From positions 211,574-275,573 of the forward strand of contig CAZZCU010000001.1 in assembly GCA_964652825.1 (NCBI GenBank): a stretch of DNA of 64,000 nt, read 5' to 3'. Shown here piece by piece: positions 1 through 10,040 of the stretch (its first letter is position 1; every line of letters starts with the position of its first letter). A program made the position numbers and the translations under genes. The stretch is from CAZZCU01 sp964652825. Lineage in GTDB: Bacteria > Bdellovibrionota_B > Oligoflexia > Oligoflexales > CAZZCU01. The notes under the pieces were generated by a model, which was given only the letters and a program-made list of their open reading frames with translations, did no database searches and was not told the origin of the DNA.

Positions 1-45
1 GACATGCGCTCAGATCACCTATGACATGTTTTTAAAACGGATTGT

Positions 46-1632
46 TTAGTGATATTCCGCGGTCGCGGAGAATTGGATTTTTGGATACCGCTCGTTTAGA
101 AATTTCAAGCGCCAGGCTTGTTCCACCAAAATTGTGGGGTTTTGGCGTTGATCCAGACAAATATGCTGAGCTTGTTCCAATTGAAATGTCTTCAGAGCCT
201 GCTCGTCGTCGCAATGAATCCAGCGTGCCATGGAGTAAGGTAAACCGAGTAAATTAACGCGGACGCCGTATTCATGCTCGATACGATACTTCACAACATC
301 AAATTGTAGTACGCCTACCACCCCAAGATATTGTTCGTTGCTGGTGACAGGGCGGAAAACCTGTACAGCTCCTTCTTCTGAAAGCTGATCGAGTCCTTTG
401 TTTAATTGCTTTGATTTTAACGGATCGGCTAGGTTAACGCGGACAAAATGTTCTGGCGCAAAAACAGGAATGCCGACAAAAGACAGTTGTTCACCTTCCG
501 TCAGGCTGTCACCAATTTTGAAGACACCGGGATCATGAATACCGACAATATCGCCGGCGTAGGCTTCGTCCACTAAGCTGCGATCTTGCGCCATAAATTG
601 TGTCGGTCGTCCGAGCCGTTGTTCGCGTTTTATGCGCACGTGAAAGGCTTTCATGCCGCGTTCAAAGCGACCGGAACAAATACGCATGAAAGCGACACGG
701 TCACGATGTGCGGGATCCATGTTAGCCTGGATTTTAAAAATAAAGGCGGTGAACTTTGGCTCCAAAGGCTCAACGGCACGCGAAGTGGTTTTGCGACTAA
801 GAGGTCCAGGAGCTATGTCTACCAATGCATCTAAGAGTTGCTGGACACCAAAATTATTTAGCGCGCTGCCAAAGAAGAGAGGCGCAATTTTACCGGCAAG
901 ATATTTTTCTTGGGAGAATTCTTCGCCGGCTGTTTGCAGAAGTTCGATTTCTTCCAGTAATTTTTTGGCGGCGTCTTCGCCGATCTCGTTCAATAAATCC
1001 TGACTGTCTAGCGATAATTCTTTCAGTGGTACTGGACGGGATTTTTCCGCATCACGATCAAACAACAATAATTGATTTGAGCGCCGATCGTACACACCGC
1101 GAAAATCCGCGCCTTGCCCAATCGGCCACGTGAACGGATAACACTGAATGCCAAGGACCTTTTCGATTTCATCCATCAGTGCGAATGGATCGCGACCTTC
1201 GCGATCCATTTTGTTGATAAAAGCCAAAATAGGTGTGTTACGTGCATGGCAAACTTCAAAAAGTTTTTGCGTTTGTGCTTCGACGCCATTCGCTGCATCG
1301 ATCAACATCATGGCACTATCAACGGCGGTCAGGGTTCGATAGGTGTCTTCGGAAAAATCCTGGTGACCAGGAGTATCGATCAAATTAATCTCATAGCCTG
1401 CGTAGGGAAATTTCATGACCGAGCTGGTTACCGAGATACCACGTTGTTTCTCGATTTCCATCCAGTCGGAAGTGGCGAATTTTTTGGCGCGCTTGGCTTT
1501 GACCATTCCCGCCATCTGGATGGCTCCGCCATAAAGCAGAAGTTTCTCAGTCATCGTGGTTTTGCCGGCATCTGGATGGGAGATGATGGCAAAAGTGCGA
1601 CGTTTGGCGATTTCTTTTTCAAGCACGGACAT
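46..1632 (-). CDS. prfC: Peptide chain release factor 3 (RF3)
   Basis: Translational GTPase that recycles RF1/RF2 from the ribosome after peptide release. The 528-residue length matches the family norm (about 529). The N-terminal G domain shows the P-loop HPDAGKTT near residues 19-26, the switch II motif DTPGH near 86 and NKMD near 140; RF3-type domains II and III follow (SLVDEAYAGDIVGIHDPG region). The ATG start gives the canonical RF3 N-terminus. It stands alone, divergent from the lipoprotein gene at 1962, with a plausible promoter upstream on the minus strand. Assignment is firm. Confidence 0.97.
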   Translation of the reverse strand: MSVLEKEIAKRRTFAIISHPDAGKTTMTEKLLLYGGAIQMAGMVKAKRAKKFATSDWMEIEKQRGISVTSSVMKFPYAGYEINLIDTPGHQDFSEDTYRTLTAVDSAMMLIDAANGVEAQTQKLFEVCHARNTPILAFINKMDREGRDPFALMDEIEKVLGIQCYPFTWPIGQGADFRGVYDRRSNQLLLFDRDAEKSRPVPLKELSLDSQDLLNEIGEDAAKKLLEEIELLQTAGEEFSQEKYLAGKIAPLFFGSALNNFGVQQLLDALVDIAPGPLSRKTTSRAVEPLEPKFTAFIFKIQANMDPAHRDRVAFMRICSGRFERGMKAFHVRIKREQRLGRPTQFMAQDRSLVDEAYAGDIVGIHDPGVFKIGDSLTEGEQLSFVGIPVFAPEHFVRVNLADPLKSKQLNKGLDQLSEEGAVQVFRPVTSNEQYLGVVGVLQFDVVKYRIEHEYGVRVNLLGLPYSMARWIHCDDEQALKTFQLEQAQHICLDQRQNPTILVEQAWRLKFLNERYPKIQFSATAEYH

Positions 1633-1786
1633 GGTCCGAAAGCCTTTCTTATATACCTATGATCCAGCACTTCTTAACCGAGGGCCGGCATCCTATCGCA
1701 GTGTCTGGGAAAATTGTATCGTAATGTCGAATACTTGGACGTGTTCACCGCCCTTAAAAAATTATCCTTTAAAATCAAATGGTTAT

Positions 1787-1813
1787 ATGAGGCTATGCCG
1801 GCCTCATTTTTTA
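1787..1813 (+). terminator. Orphan terminator-like hairpin
   Basis: Perfect 7-bp stem (ATGAGGC at 1787-1793, GCCTCAT at 1801-1807) with a 7-base loop, followed by TTTTTT. It has the shape of an intrinsic terminator on the plus strand, but no plus-strand gene lies upstream. It may end a short untranslated RNA, or merely be a hairpin in the prfC leader. Confidence 0.4.
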
Positions 1814-1843
1814 AGGGGGGCGAAATCTAAAGTAAAGTCTTTG

Positions 1844-1871
1844 ATTTTAAATAGTTACAAAAAGGACTCAA
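1844..1871 (-). promoter_or_regulatory. Candidate sigma-70 promoter for prfC
   Basis: On the minus strand a -35-like TTGAGT (1866-1871) and a -10-like TAAAAT (1844-1849) are separated by 16 bases. Transcription from here would give prfC a leader of about 200 nt. The match to consensus is good, but this is a visual call. Confidence 0.4.
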
Positions 1872-1961
1872 TTATTCTGAAAATATACCGCTCTAGGTTA
1901 TATGTCCGGCGAGGAATTGTTTCTCGTTAGACATTAGAGGCACGAACTAGAGGTATATATC

Positions 1962-4034
1962 ATGGCTAAGAAGAATCTGCGTTTATTCGCGACAAAAGCG
2001 GGTGCAGGCTCTCTTCTCTGTCTATTGGCGCTGGCTGGTTGCGGCCGGGAGAATGTTCGTTTCAGCGAACAAAAAACGGAAGCAATTAGTCTCGAACAGA
2101 CTGCCGACCAATTAGGCGCAAAGATTGATCGCATTGAACAAACCTTCCTCTCGTCGAAGATCGAGCATGCTGCCGTTCAATTAAGCATGGACAGCGATCG
2201 TATCGAACAAAAGCTGACAATGAAGAGTGCTGAGTTCCAACAGACGATGAACTACACGCAATTGTCGCGTCCGCAACTGGTTGATATGTTCCAGCAAGGC
2301 TCGCCCGGTACCAGCGGTACCGATAACTTCACGCAAAACGATGAAGGTAATGGCGGCGGTGTGCTGGATATTATGATCGTGGTCGACTCGTCTGGCTCCA
2401 TGAGTCAAGAGCAGGCTAACTTGTCAACCAAATTGAATCCGTTGCTCTCTTATGTCTCGAATAGTGATTGGCGTATCGCTGTTAACACCACCGATCCAGC
2501 CGCCGGCTGTATGCGCTCAATTATCAACAAAGGTGATGCAAACTACGAACAAGCTTTTGCCAACGCGGTAACGCCAGGCATCAACGGTAGTGGTAATGAG
2601 CGCGGTATCCTGCAGGCGGTCAATGGTCTGAAGGGTGACTGTTTGTCGACGCCTTGGTTACGTCCTAACTCAACAGTTGCAGTTTTAATCGTAAGTGATG
2701 AGGACAACTGTAGTGCAGGTAATGATTGCGGTGCGCAGCCGTACGCTAGTGGAAGTTATCTGACTGACTATCTCGCAAGTATCCGTACTGTTGGTACCAA
2801 TGCCCGTGTATATGGTCTGGTCTGGCATGCAAGTCAAACTCAGGCGCAATGTAGTACTGCGGCTTACAAAGCCAACATTTACTCTAGCGTGATTGACGCG
2901 ACTTCCGGTACCTGGGGTTCCATTTGTGCCAGTGACTATAGTCAGACGTTGGCTTCTATTTCGCAAAACATTTCGGTTATCTTGAAAAGCCAGTTTGCTT
3001 TAACGCACGCTCCGGTTCCCGGCTCGGCAAATGTAACAGTTAATGGTCAGGTTGTTTCATCTGGTTACACGATTACCGGTAACATCCTGCAATTTGCAAC
3101 ACCGCCCACACAAGGTGCGACTATCGCGGTCAGTTACTTGCATAGTGCGACGGAAATCAAAGACAAATTTGTGCTATCGCAATCGGCTCATAGTAGCGGT
3201 ATCTCGGTCATGGTTGATAACAACGTCGCGTCACCGTCAACGTATACGTTTGATTCTACGCAAAACGCAGTTGTTTTCGCCACGGCACCGGTTGGTAACA
3301 ATATCCGTGTTACTTACAAAAAGAACATCGATATGTTGAGCCAATTTGCTATCGGTAGTGGTGTCGTGCAAGGCTCGGTAAAAGCTTTCGTTAACAATTC
3401 ACCGGTTAGCAACTTCAGCGTCGATTACAATACCGGTAACGTCAACTTTGCCTCGGCTCCCGCGGAAGCTGCAAGCATCAAGCTGACGTTCGCTAAAATC
3501 GGTGGCGCTATTCTAAGTTATCCCCTAGTGATCGCCGGTGCTGCTGAGAGTCTGGAAGTTACTGACGATGCTACTGGCAATGCAGTTGCTCACAGCATCG
3601 AGGGTAACAACGTAATTTTTCCGGTTGCTGAATTTCAACATGGTCGCATCGTGCAACTTGCGCACACCAATGTTTCTGGAAGCTCGCATATTGTAGTTCT
3701 GACTGCTGCGCCAAAAGGTGGGTCTATCAGGGTCTCCGCGCCTGGGGGCGACTGCAACAACTTCTCGGTTAGTGGATTGCAAGTTAACTTAGAGGCATGT
3801 GGATACACCAGCGATACAGAAGTTAAAATTGAATTTGACTACGTAACTGGCAAAACCCTTAGCTTTGAAGTTGCGGAAGCTGCTGTTTTGACGAAAGAGA
3901 TCAAACAAGAATGGAAAGTTTGGGTGGCAGACGAAGCTAGTAGTGACTTCAAACGTAGTGGTAATACGATAACATTCACAAGCTTGCCGGACGCTGTAGA
4001 GGTTAAAGTCGAAGTCCGCTTTATTAATCAATAG
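1962..4034 (+). CDS. Von Willebrand factor A lipoprotein with C-terminal beta repeats
   Basis: Predicted lipoprotein of 690 residues. The signal peptide ends in lipobox LAGC with Cys27. A heptad-like helical stretch follows (about 40-100), then a VWA domain whose metal-ion site DSSGS lies at 142-146, with a second Asp in the IVSDED segment. From about residue 350 to the end there are four or five degenerate repeats of roughly 65-80 residues with the pattern V-N-G/N ... Y/F-x6-10-N-x-V/L-x-F-A-x-x-P ... I-x-V-x-Y, which looks like tandem beta-sandwich modules. AGAGG precedes the ATG, and a strong terminator follows at 4064. VWA plus repeats suggests surface binding or adhesion; the ligand is unknown. 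Confidence 0.8.
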   Translation: MAKKNLRLFATKAGAGSLLCLLALAGCGRENVRFSEQKTEAISLEQTADQLGAKIDRIEQTFLSSKIEHAAVQLSMDSDRIEQKLTMKSAEFQQTMNYTQLSRPQLVDMFQQGSPGTSGTDNFTQNDEGNGGGVLDIMIVVDSSGSMSQEQANLSTKLNPLLSYVSNSDWRIAVNTTDPAAGCMRSIINKGDANYEQAFANAVTPGINGSGNERGILQAVNGLKGDCLSTPWLRPNSTVAVLIVSDEDNCSAGNDCGAQPYASGSYLTDYLASIRTVGTNARVYGLVWHASQTQAQCSTAAYKANIYSSVIDATSGTWGSICASDYSQTLASISQNISVILKSQFALTHAPVPGSANVTVNGQVVSSGYTITGNILQFATPPTQGATIAVSYLHSATEIKDKFVLSQSAHSSGISVMVDNNVASPSTYTFDSTQNAVVFATAPVGNNIRVTYKKNIDMLSQFAIGSGVVQGSVKAFVNNSPVSNFSVDYNTGNVNFASAPAEAASIKLTFAKIGGAILSYPLVIAGAAESLEVTDDATGNAVAHSIEGNNVIFPVAEFQHGRIVQLAHTNVSGSSHIVVLTAAPKGGSIRVSAPGGDCNNFSVSGLQVNLEACGYTSDTEVKIEFDYVTGKTLSFEVAEAAVLTKEIKQEWKVWVADEASSDFKRSGNTITFTSLPDAVEVKVEVRFINQ

Positions 4035-4063
4035 AGGTTAAAAGTACGACTCATCATCCTGAG

Positions 4064-4095
4064 CGAAGGATCTCTTATGAGATCCTTCGTTTTTA
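4064..4095 (+). terminator. Intrinsic terminator of the VWA lipoprotein gene
   Basis: Perfect 11-bp stem (4064-4074 with 4079-4089), loop TTAT, then TTTTT. It begins inside a TCATCCTGAGCGAAGGATCT-type sequence, a motif that recurs as a terminator repeat in many genomes. It stops transcription before the convergent smc gene. Confidence 0.85.
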
Positions 4096-4100
4096 TTTGC

Positions 4101-7100
4101 CTAGAATGTGGTTTCCGCGCTGGAGCTTGCACCTTGGATCGGACGAGTAGCGGCGTCTTCTTGCTTGAAGGCTTTTTTGAGATGTTCGGGCAGATCTTTA
4201 TTCATATCGACGCCGACGATTTTAGAAACACCTGGTTCCTGCATAGTGACGCCGTATAAGGTGTCGAGGACTTCCATCGTGCGACGGTTGTGCGTAATGA
4301 CGATGAATTGGAAACGCTCTGAGAGCGCATCAAGGACGCGATTGTAACGGCCAACGTTGGCTTCATCCAGAGGTGCGTCCACTTCATCCAGGAAACAGAA
4401 TGGCGTCGGTTTGGTTTTGAGCAACGCAAAAATGAGAGAGATGGCTGTCAACGCCTTCTCACCACCAGAGTATAAGTTCATACGCTGGCGGGCTTTGCCT
4501 GGCATGCGTACCATGATTTCGACGCCGGAATTTAGCGGATCTTCGTTATTTGACAGCTCCAGACGAGCTTCGCCACCTGGGAACAGAATCGGGAACAATT
4601 GCGAGAATTCAAGATTGATGATCTCAAATGTTTCCATGAATTTGTTTTTGGAGGTTTCTTCGACTTCGGCGAGAGCTTGTTCCAGAACGCCGATACTGCT
4701 GACGACCTCTTGGCGCTGTGCATCGATAAAATTGCGGCGCTCTATGAGTTGGTTGTACTCATCGATCGCCATCATATTGATCGCGCCCAGATTCTCGATT
4801 TTGCCGCGCAATTTTGTAACTTCTTTGGTAGCTTTTTCGGAATTGAATTCTGGATCTTCGATAACTTCCAGAGTGGCCAGATCAAGATGATACTTTTCTT
4901 GCGCTTGATCGTTGGCATTGCAGATCGCTAGTCGCAACCGCTCAAGCTCCAGATTCTTTTCGGCTGTCTGACGTTGAATTGCATTCTGTTGTTCGCGAAG
5001 GGTTTTGAGTTTTTGATCGACAACGCGCATTTCTTCGATGACGCTGGCGTTTTCTTCGCGCTTACTGGCTAGTTCGTTTTCGAGTATCTCGCGGCGCTTA
5101 ACATTGACTTCGATTTCATCGGTACAGCGCTTTTCCGTTGCCGCGGCATCTTCGATCTCTTGTTCCAATCGCGAGCGATCCTGATAGCGGCGTGTTAAGC
5201 CGTTTTGCAGACGATCGAGCTGTTCCTTGATTTGGTTGAAACTTTGGCGGAGCGCGCCGGCACGGGCCTCACACTTCGCCAACTCGACTTGGCGGGATTG
5301 GGCCTGCCGCTGCATTTCTTCGCGCCGCTCTTCAATATTGCTGAATTCACTCTGAATCTGTTCGAGTTCTTCCTTGATACGCTCGCGCTCTTGGCCGAGC
5401 GAGATACGTGCCTGGCCGAGGTCTTCCAACTCTTTCATCAGCGAACGTTCATTTTCCTCGATAGTATCGAGCTGAATTTTGGCCGCATCCCGCAATTCTT
5501 GTTTGTGTTCGAGTAGTTGATTGGCGGCTTGAAGCTCTGCTAACACGGCCAGAACATCCTGGTTCTGATGACGCAGTTTGGTGTCGATTTCGCTGATCAA
5601 ATCGATAGCTTCGCGCGTTTGTTGATTATAGACATCGATCTCTGATTGGACTTCGGCAAGATTGTTTTCAAAAATCTTGAGTTCTTTATTCAGAGCTTCC
5701 AGCTCGCTGCGACGCGACAAAATACCTTTGGTCGCCGTGCCGGTGATCACAACTTCTGCAGTATCGGTAACGATTAATCCCTGCGACGTAAACACGATAG
5801 CGCCACGTGGAATTGTCGTTAGATCGTCCGTATTTAATTGCAACAGCGGCAAATAATATAGTCGCCCGAGCAGTGCGGCGATAGCGTCATGCGCTTTGGT
5901 GATTTTGAGACACGGTGCCATCGATTGCGCGTCATGTTGCTCGGCCCATGAGCGGATGCGATCAAGTTCGCTATCAGCATGGCTGGCCAAGATTGAGACC
6001 GGTACGGCACCAACGGCGGATCGCTGGGCGATTTTAGTGGTTTCGTTAAGTGCGGTCAGATCGTTGACCAACAGACGTTCAGACCAACGCTCAAAAGCAG
6101 CGACGGCTTTAGGGGACAATTCTTCGATGTCTTTTTTGATAGAAACGAAGTCCGCGAACAAACCCAAAACCACATCGTCGGTTTGCGTATCCTGCTCGCG
6201 CATTTTGCAGAGAGCTCCGGCTACATCGCTTGCCGATGCTTCCAGTTCTTCGAGCGAGGTGATACGAGCTTTGTGACCAAAGTATTTTTCTTTGAGATCA
6301 TCACGGCGTGTTGTTAGTTCTTGAATTTGTTGCGCGCGTTGTTGATTTTCGGATTCCAGCGCGGCTTTTTGGGCGATGTCATCTCCCAAGCCTGCTTGGG
6401 CTTTGGATGCGGTTTCCTGCGCGGCCGCCGCGTCTTCCTGGGCTCCGCGAATTTCCGTGTCTAAAGCTTGGACGCGCTCTTCGAGTTGAGCTTTATCGCG
6501 CATATTACGCTGACGATCTCGTTCGATGCCCTCGCAGCGAAAACCATTGCTTTCAAGCAGGCGATCGATATTGCGTAACTCGTCTTCGGAGTCTTCGACG
6601 CGATTTTGGAAAACCTGTGCCGATTCATCAACAGCGTCTACCTCAGCCTGGAATCCATCAACGGCTTCTTGCAAGCGCGTGACTTCGGAAGCAGCGTTGT
6701 CGAGTTCTGATTGTGCGGCGTCCACTTGTGCCTCAAAAGCATTCAGATTGCTCATGTCGGCATCGATTTCGGTTGCCAGGTCCGCGAGGCGTTTTTTGTT
6801 CGAGTCCACACGTTCCTGTGCATTCAGGATGGTGCTTTCGGCGCGCACGATTTCTTCGCGCAGGCGCGAGATTTCTTCGTGCAATGCCTGCAAGTCAGGA
6901 TCTGATTCATTTAATTGTTCTTGTAATTCAACCTGACGCGATTCAAAGTGCGCCAAATTACCAAGAATTTCTGCTTCCTCGGTGTTTTCCTGATTGAGGC
7001 TGTTTTGAATTTCTTTAAGTTGGCGATCAAAGTGGCGATAGTTCTGACCGAGAAGATTCAGTTCTTTTTCGCGCAGAGAATCCGAGAGTTCTTTCCATTG

Positions 7101-7754
7101 CAGCGCTTTTTCCATTTGCGACTGCAAGGTTTCCTGCTGCCGATTGATTTCGGCGACGATATCTTCCACTCGCGCGAGATTTTCTTGCGTGGCCTGGAGT
7201 TTTTTCAGTGCCTCGTCGCGCCGTACTTTATAGATAGCGGTGCCAGCAGCTTCTTCAAGAATATTGCGTACATCTTCCGGTTTCGCATTCAAGATGCGAT
7301 CAACTTGCCCCTGCTGGATCATGGAATAGCTGCGACCGCCAAGGCCGGTAATCGCAAAAAAACTAACGATGTCTTTCAGGCGACAGGGTTTGCGATTGAT
7401 TAAGTACTCGCGTTCACCATCGACATACAGACGACGCGTTAGCGAAATTTCCGGCTCATGTTGATATTCAGGTGGACAAAATGGGCCTGGGTCGGTGTTG
7501 TCAAAAACCAAACTGACTTCCGCCATGGCCATGGCTTGGCGTTTTTCGGAACCGGCAAAAATGATGTCGGTGGCGACCTCGCCGCGCAGATACTTGGCGT
7601 TTTGCTCACCCATCACCCAGCGAACTGCATCGATAACGTTGCTCTTACCCGAGCCGTTCGGACCGACGATGCCAGTAATATCCTTGTTAAAGGTTAGAAC
7701 TGTTTTATCCGCGAACGACTTAAAGCCAGAGATGATGATTTTCTTAAGATACAT
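4101..7754 (-). CDS. smc: Chromosome segregation ATPase SMC
   Basis: Condensin core ATPase of 1217 residues. The N-terminal head has Walker A GPNGSGKS at 31-38. Long coiled-coil arms flank a hinge at roughly residues 510-680. The C-terminal head has the ABC signature LYSGGEKA near 1093 and Walker B FCFLDEVDAPLD near 1113-1124. Length and layout are those of bacterial SMC, which organises and segregates the chromosome with ScpA/ScpB. No scpA or scpB is visible nearby. The start MYLKKIIISGFKSF is the canonical SMC N-terminus. It is convergent with the VWA gene and lies downstream of a leftward lipoprotein gene. Confidence 0.97.
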   Translation of the reverse strand: MYLKKIIISGFKSFADKTVLTFNKDITGIVGPNGSGKSNVIDAVRWVMGEQNAKYLRGEVATDIIFAGSEKRQAMAMAEVSLVFDNTDPGPFCPPEYQHEPEISLTRRLYVDGEREYLINRKPCRLKDIVSFFAITGLGGRSYSMIQQGQVDRILNAKPEDVRNILEEAAGTAIYKVRRDEALKKLQATQENLARVEDIVAEINRQQETLQSQMEKALQWKELSDSLREKELNLLGQNYRHFDRQLKEIQNSLNQENTEEAEILGNLAHFESRQVELQEQLNESDPDLQALHEEISRLREEIVRAESTILNAQERVDSNKKRLADLATEIDADMSNLNAFEAQVDAAQSELDNAASEVTRLQEAVDGFQAEVDAVDESAQVFQNRVEDSEDELRNIDRLLESNGFRCEGIERDRQRNMRDKAQLEERVQALDTEIRGAQEDAAAAQETASKAQAGLGDDIAQKAALESENQQRAQQIQELTTRRDDLKEKYFGHKARITSLEELEASASDVAGALCKMREQDTQTDDVVLGLFADFVSIKKDIEELSPKAVAAFERWSERLLVNDLTALNETTKIAQRSAVGAVPVSILASHADSELDRIRSWAEQHDAQSMAPCLKITKAHDAIAALLGRLYYLPLLQLNTDDLTTIPRGAIVFTSQGLIVTDTAEVVITGTATKGILSRRSELEALNKELKIFENNLAEVQSEIDVYNQQTREAIDLISEIDTKLRHQNQDVLAVLAELQAANQLLEHKQELRDAAKIQLDTIEENERSLMKELEDLGQARISLGQERERIKEELEQIQSEFSNIEERREEMQRQAQSRQVELAKCEARAGALRQSFNQIKEQLDRLQNGLTRRYQDRSRLEQEIEDAAATEKRCTDEIEVNVKRREILENELASKREENASVIEEMRVVDQKLKTLREQQNAIQRQTAEKNLELERLRLAICNANDQAQEKYHLDLATLEVIEDPEFNSEKATKEVTKLRGKIENLGAINMMAIDEYNQLIERRNFIDAQRQEVVSSIGVLEQALAEVEETSKNKFMETFEIINLEFSQLFPILFPGGEARLELSNNEDPLNSGVEIMVRMPGKARQRMNLYSGGEKALTAISLIFALLKTKPTPFCFLDEVDAPLDEANVGRYNRVLDALSERFQFIVITHNRRTMEVLDTLYGVTMQEPGVSKIVGVDMNKDLPEHLKKAFKQEDAATRPIQGASSSAETTF

Positions 7755-7824
7755 CGCTTAAACGTTAAAACTCCGCGCTACGCCTATCGCTTTTATAGAG
7801 GCGACGATAACAAGCTATAAAATT

Positions 7825-9357
7825 CTATTCGATACGCTGTGTTTTACTTATACCAATACCCGGTGTAATCTCCAACAAGATAACGGCGTTACCGTAGAAG
7901 GAACCGGTGATGGCACGGCCCGAAGAATTCGCGGCGACCTGATAGAAAGACTCGGTGGCATCCACTCCCGTCAGCTCCGACACCCAAAATCCCTCATCGA
8001 GGACTTTGCCGACCAGGGAGAAATAGGTTTCGTTGCGGTTGAATCCCGATAAGTCTTTGAAATGATTAACTAACAAAGTTGGAGCACCGTTGATCATCAC
8101 GACTTCAAAGTCGCCCGGGTAGTGCTTACCATCGGCGTTAAGCTCGCCGCCGAAGCCGTAAACGCGCTCAAAGCTGAGAACGTCCGAAGTCCTTGGTACA
8201 GGAGAAGTTGCGGCAATATCACCGGTAATGGTGACGCGAATGATGTGATTGGCGTAGGGCGACGCCTTATTACCACGCTGAGAGATATAAAAAGCGTCGG
8301 CATTGGTCGGGTCAGGTTTCGCCTCCCCGATATTTGTTCGGTAGACGTGGCGATCGGTTTCCCAGTAGCCAGCGCCGGAATCCGGGTATCCATCCTGGTT
8401 GACTGCGGTGAAGTACAGCCAACGCAGCTCGTTTTTAACGGTCGGATCTTTGGGACTAGTGGAGGTATCGCTTTTGCGGAAAGGAAACGGACCACATTCC
8501 TCAAGCCCGCAATTGTCAGCGGGTACGGCTGCTTCGGAGGCGATATTATAGACGACGAACTGCCAGATTTGCCGTTGATTGAGACGGCGCTTGTTAATCG
8601 CGGCGGTCGACTGAAGTGAATCGGGGACTTCGTCGCCATTGTCGATAGGGGATGTTTGGCTAGTGGCTTCGTCGAAAGTTAAAACGTCGTCGTCTTCCAA
8701 ATCACTGATAGGATCGTAACGTAGTTTGCTGGCCGTGGTGAAAACAAACAGCAGATTTCTTTTTGTATCCAGGTGCATCGCGCGCCGTGACCAGGTGTAA
8801 TAAGGAGGGCCGCTGTTTGCGTACTGACGCACTAATTTCAAGCTGGATTCTTTGCGGTCATCAGCAAGTGTGCCGATAAATAGTCTGCCATCGATGCAGT
8901 TCACTGCAAAGTACTTGTAATCCTTGCGCATCACGGTACTCCAGGGGGAGCAATCAAGATCCCAGGAGGTTTTAAGCGCGGGAGCTTTAGGGTCGGTAAC
9001 ATCAAACAGCATGACTTTGCCGCCCTCATTGTCCTCACTTGCATCGAAAGTGACGAGCATGTCGTTGCCGGCAACGCTCATGTTGCGGCCCAGACGCGGT
9101 ACAGCCACGGCACCGGCTTTGGTGCCATCGACGGCGATGGTTAGGATGGAGCCCTGGTTGTAGGTGCGATCAAAGTCGGCGTTGAGCACGAAAAAATACT
9201 GCTCGTCATCAGAAACAGCGACATCCGAAGGGCTTGCGACTTTCTCACCCAGCGGCGGGAACTTTTCCCCGCTTCTGCAGCCTGATGTTAGTGCCAACAG
9301 GCTTAGGAGGAGAAAATAAAATTTTTTTGAGGAAAAACTGCTATTTAAAGTGCCCAT
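7825..9357 (-). CDS. Predicted beta-propeller-like lipoprotein, function unknown
   Basis: Protein of 510 residues. The signal peptide ends with lipobox LTSGC (Cys27), so membrane anchoring after processing is likely. The early segment [22 protein letters not shown], and recurring ones such as 'data, label, then hydrophobic strand', resemble YncE-like or NHL-like beta-propeller blades, but I cannot count blades reliably. Several cysteines ([18 protein letters not shown]) may form disulfides. It lies 70 bases upstream of smc on the same strand and may share its transcript, though no functional link to SMC is evident. No enzyme motif recognised. Confidence 0.7.
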   Translation of the reverse strand: MGTLNSSFSSKKFYFLLLSLLALTSGCRSGEKFPPLGEKVASPSDVAVSDDEQYFFVLNADFDRTYNQGSILTIAVDGTKAGAVAVPRLGRNMSVAGNDMLVTFDASEDNEGGKVMLFDVTDPKAPALKTSWDLDCSPWSTVMRKDYKYFAVNCIDGRLFIGTLADDRKESSLKLVRQYANSGPPYYTWSRRAMHLDTKRNLLFVFTTASKLRYDPISDLEDDDVLTFDEATSQTSPIDNGDEVPDSLQSTAAINKRRLNQRQIWQFVVYNIASEAAVPADNCGLEECGPFPFRKSDTSTSPKDPTVKNELRWLYFTAVNQDGYPDSGAGYWETDRHVYRTNIGEAKPDPTNADAFYISQRGNKASPYANHIIRVTITGDIAATSPVPRTSDVLSFERVYGFGGELNADGKHYPGDFEVVMINGAPTLLVNHFKDLSGFNRNETYFSLVGKVLDEGFWVSELTGVDATESFYQVAANSSGRAITGSFYGNAVILLEITPGIGISKTQRIE

Positions 9358-9447
9358 GATCGACCTCGACTATACGTAGGCATACCATGTCACTTAACGA
9401 CCTGGCGGATCAATGGCAAATATTATGAGAGCTGCTTGCGATTAGCC

Positions 9448-9477
9448 TTGTTTGCAGCCCGATCCCTTGGCTATAAA
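9448..9477 (+). promoter_or_regulatory. Candidate promoter of ssb
   Basis: TTGTTT (9448-9453) and TATAAA (9472-9477) with an 18-base spacer lie just upstream of the ssb ribosome-binding site. The -10 is good; the -35 is moderate. Confidence 0.35.
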
Positions 9478-9513
9478 GGTTCTTCCAATACTCAGCAGAG
9501 AGGAGTTAACAAA

Positions 9514-9978
9514 ATGGCATCCCTAAACCGCGTCATGGTTCTCGGTAATTTAGGTCAAGACCCAGAGCTACGCTACACCGCTAACCAAACCCCCGTTGTG
9601 ACTTTAAATGTGGCAACGACGGATGTTCGTACCGACCGTGATGGACAAAAACAAGAATCGACCGAGTGGCATCGTATTGTCGTTTGGGGTAAGCAAGCCG
9701 AAAATTGCGCCAAGTATTTGGCAAAAGGCCGCTCGGTATTTGTTGAGGGTCGTTTGCAAACCAGAAGCTGGGACGACAAAACCGGTCAAAAACGTTACAC
9801 CACAGAAATCGTCGCGCAAAATGTGCAGTTCCTTGGCGGGGGCCGTGCCGGTGATTCGGTGGGCGCATCGCACAATAATGGTCAAGCGCAAGCATCATCC
9901 AGCCACGATCCGATTCCAGACATCGGCTCGGGTTTTGGTGGACCGAGCACGCCAAGCCTTGACGATATTCCATTTTAA
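9514..9978 (+). CDS. ssb: Single-stranded DNA-binding protein
   Basis: SSB protects single-stranded DNA and recruits repair and replication proteins. At 154 residues it has the OB-fold at 1-105 ([21 protein letters not shown], typical [12 protein letters not shown]), a Gly/Ser/Gln-rich linker and the acidic tip DDIPF that binds partner proteins. The reading frame is open further upstream to 9436, but AGGAG at 9501-9505 placed eight bases before the ATG at 9514, and the family N-terminus, decide this start. The gene is monocistronic and convergent with rlmH. Confidence 0.97.
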   Translation: MASLNRVMVLGNLGQDPELRYTANQTPVVTLNVATTDVRTDRDGQKQESTEWHRIVVWGKQAENCAKYLAKGRSVFVEGRLQTRSWDDKTGQKRYTTEIVAQNVQFLGGGRAGDSVGASHNNGQAQASSSHDPIPDIGSGFGGPSTPSLDDIPF

Positions 9979-10003
9979 TTGATTGTCATTCTGAACGTAA
10001 TGA

Positions 10004-10040
10004 GGGGGAAGGGTCGCAGTAATTTTGCGATGTTTCCCCT
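10004..10040. terminator. Hairpin between convergent ssb and rlmH
   Basis: Interrupted stem: GGGGAA (10005-10010) with TTCCCC (10034-10039), and TCGCA (10014-10018) with TGCGA (10026-10030), around a 7-base loop. It is preceded by TGTCATTCTGAACG, related to the repeat at the 4064 terminator. A T run is lacking, so it may act as a barrier for both converging genes or be a relic of a repeat. Confidence 0.4.

Larger units (their letters stand above)
1633..1961. other. Divergent intergenic region prfC / VWA lipoprotein
   Basis: A 329-base gap between divergent genes with no convincing ORF. It is AT-rich and holds a sigma-70-like promoter reading toward prfC, a hairpin followed by a T run reading rightward, and an AGAGG ribosome-binding site just before the ATG at 1962. 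No promoter for the rightward gene stands out. Confidence 0.6.

Noticed and set aside
1114..1662. 182-residue plus-strand ORF
   Set aside because: Antisense to prfC, which has full GTPase motifs; composition is Ile/Phe/His-heavy and no start site is evident. It is a shadow frame.
4357..4890. 177-residue plus-strand ORF antisense to smc
   Set aside because: Covers the conserved SMC C-terminal head; Ser/Arg-rich shadow composition.
7755..7824. Independent promoter for smc
   Set aside because: No convincing -35/-10 pair in the 70-base gap; cotranscription with the upstream lipoprotein gene is as likely.
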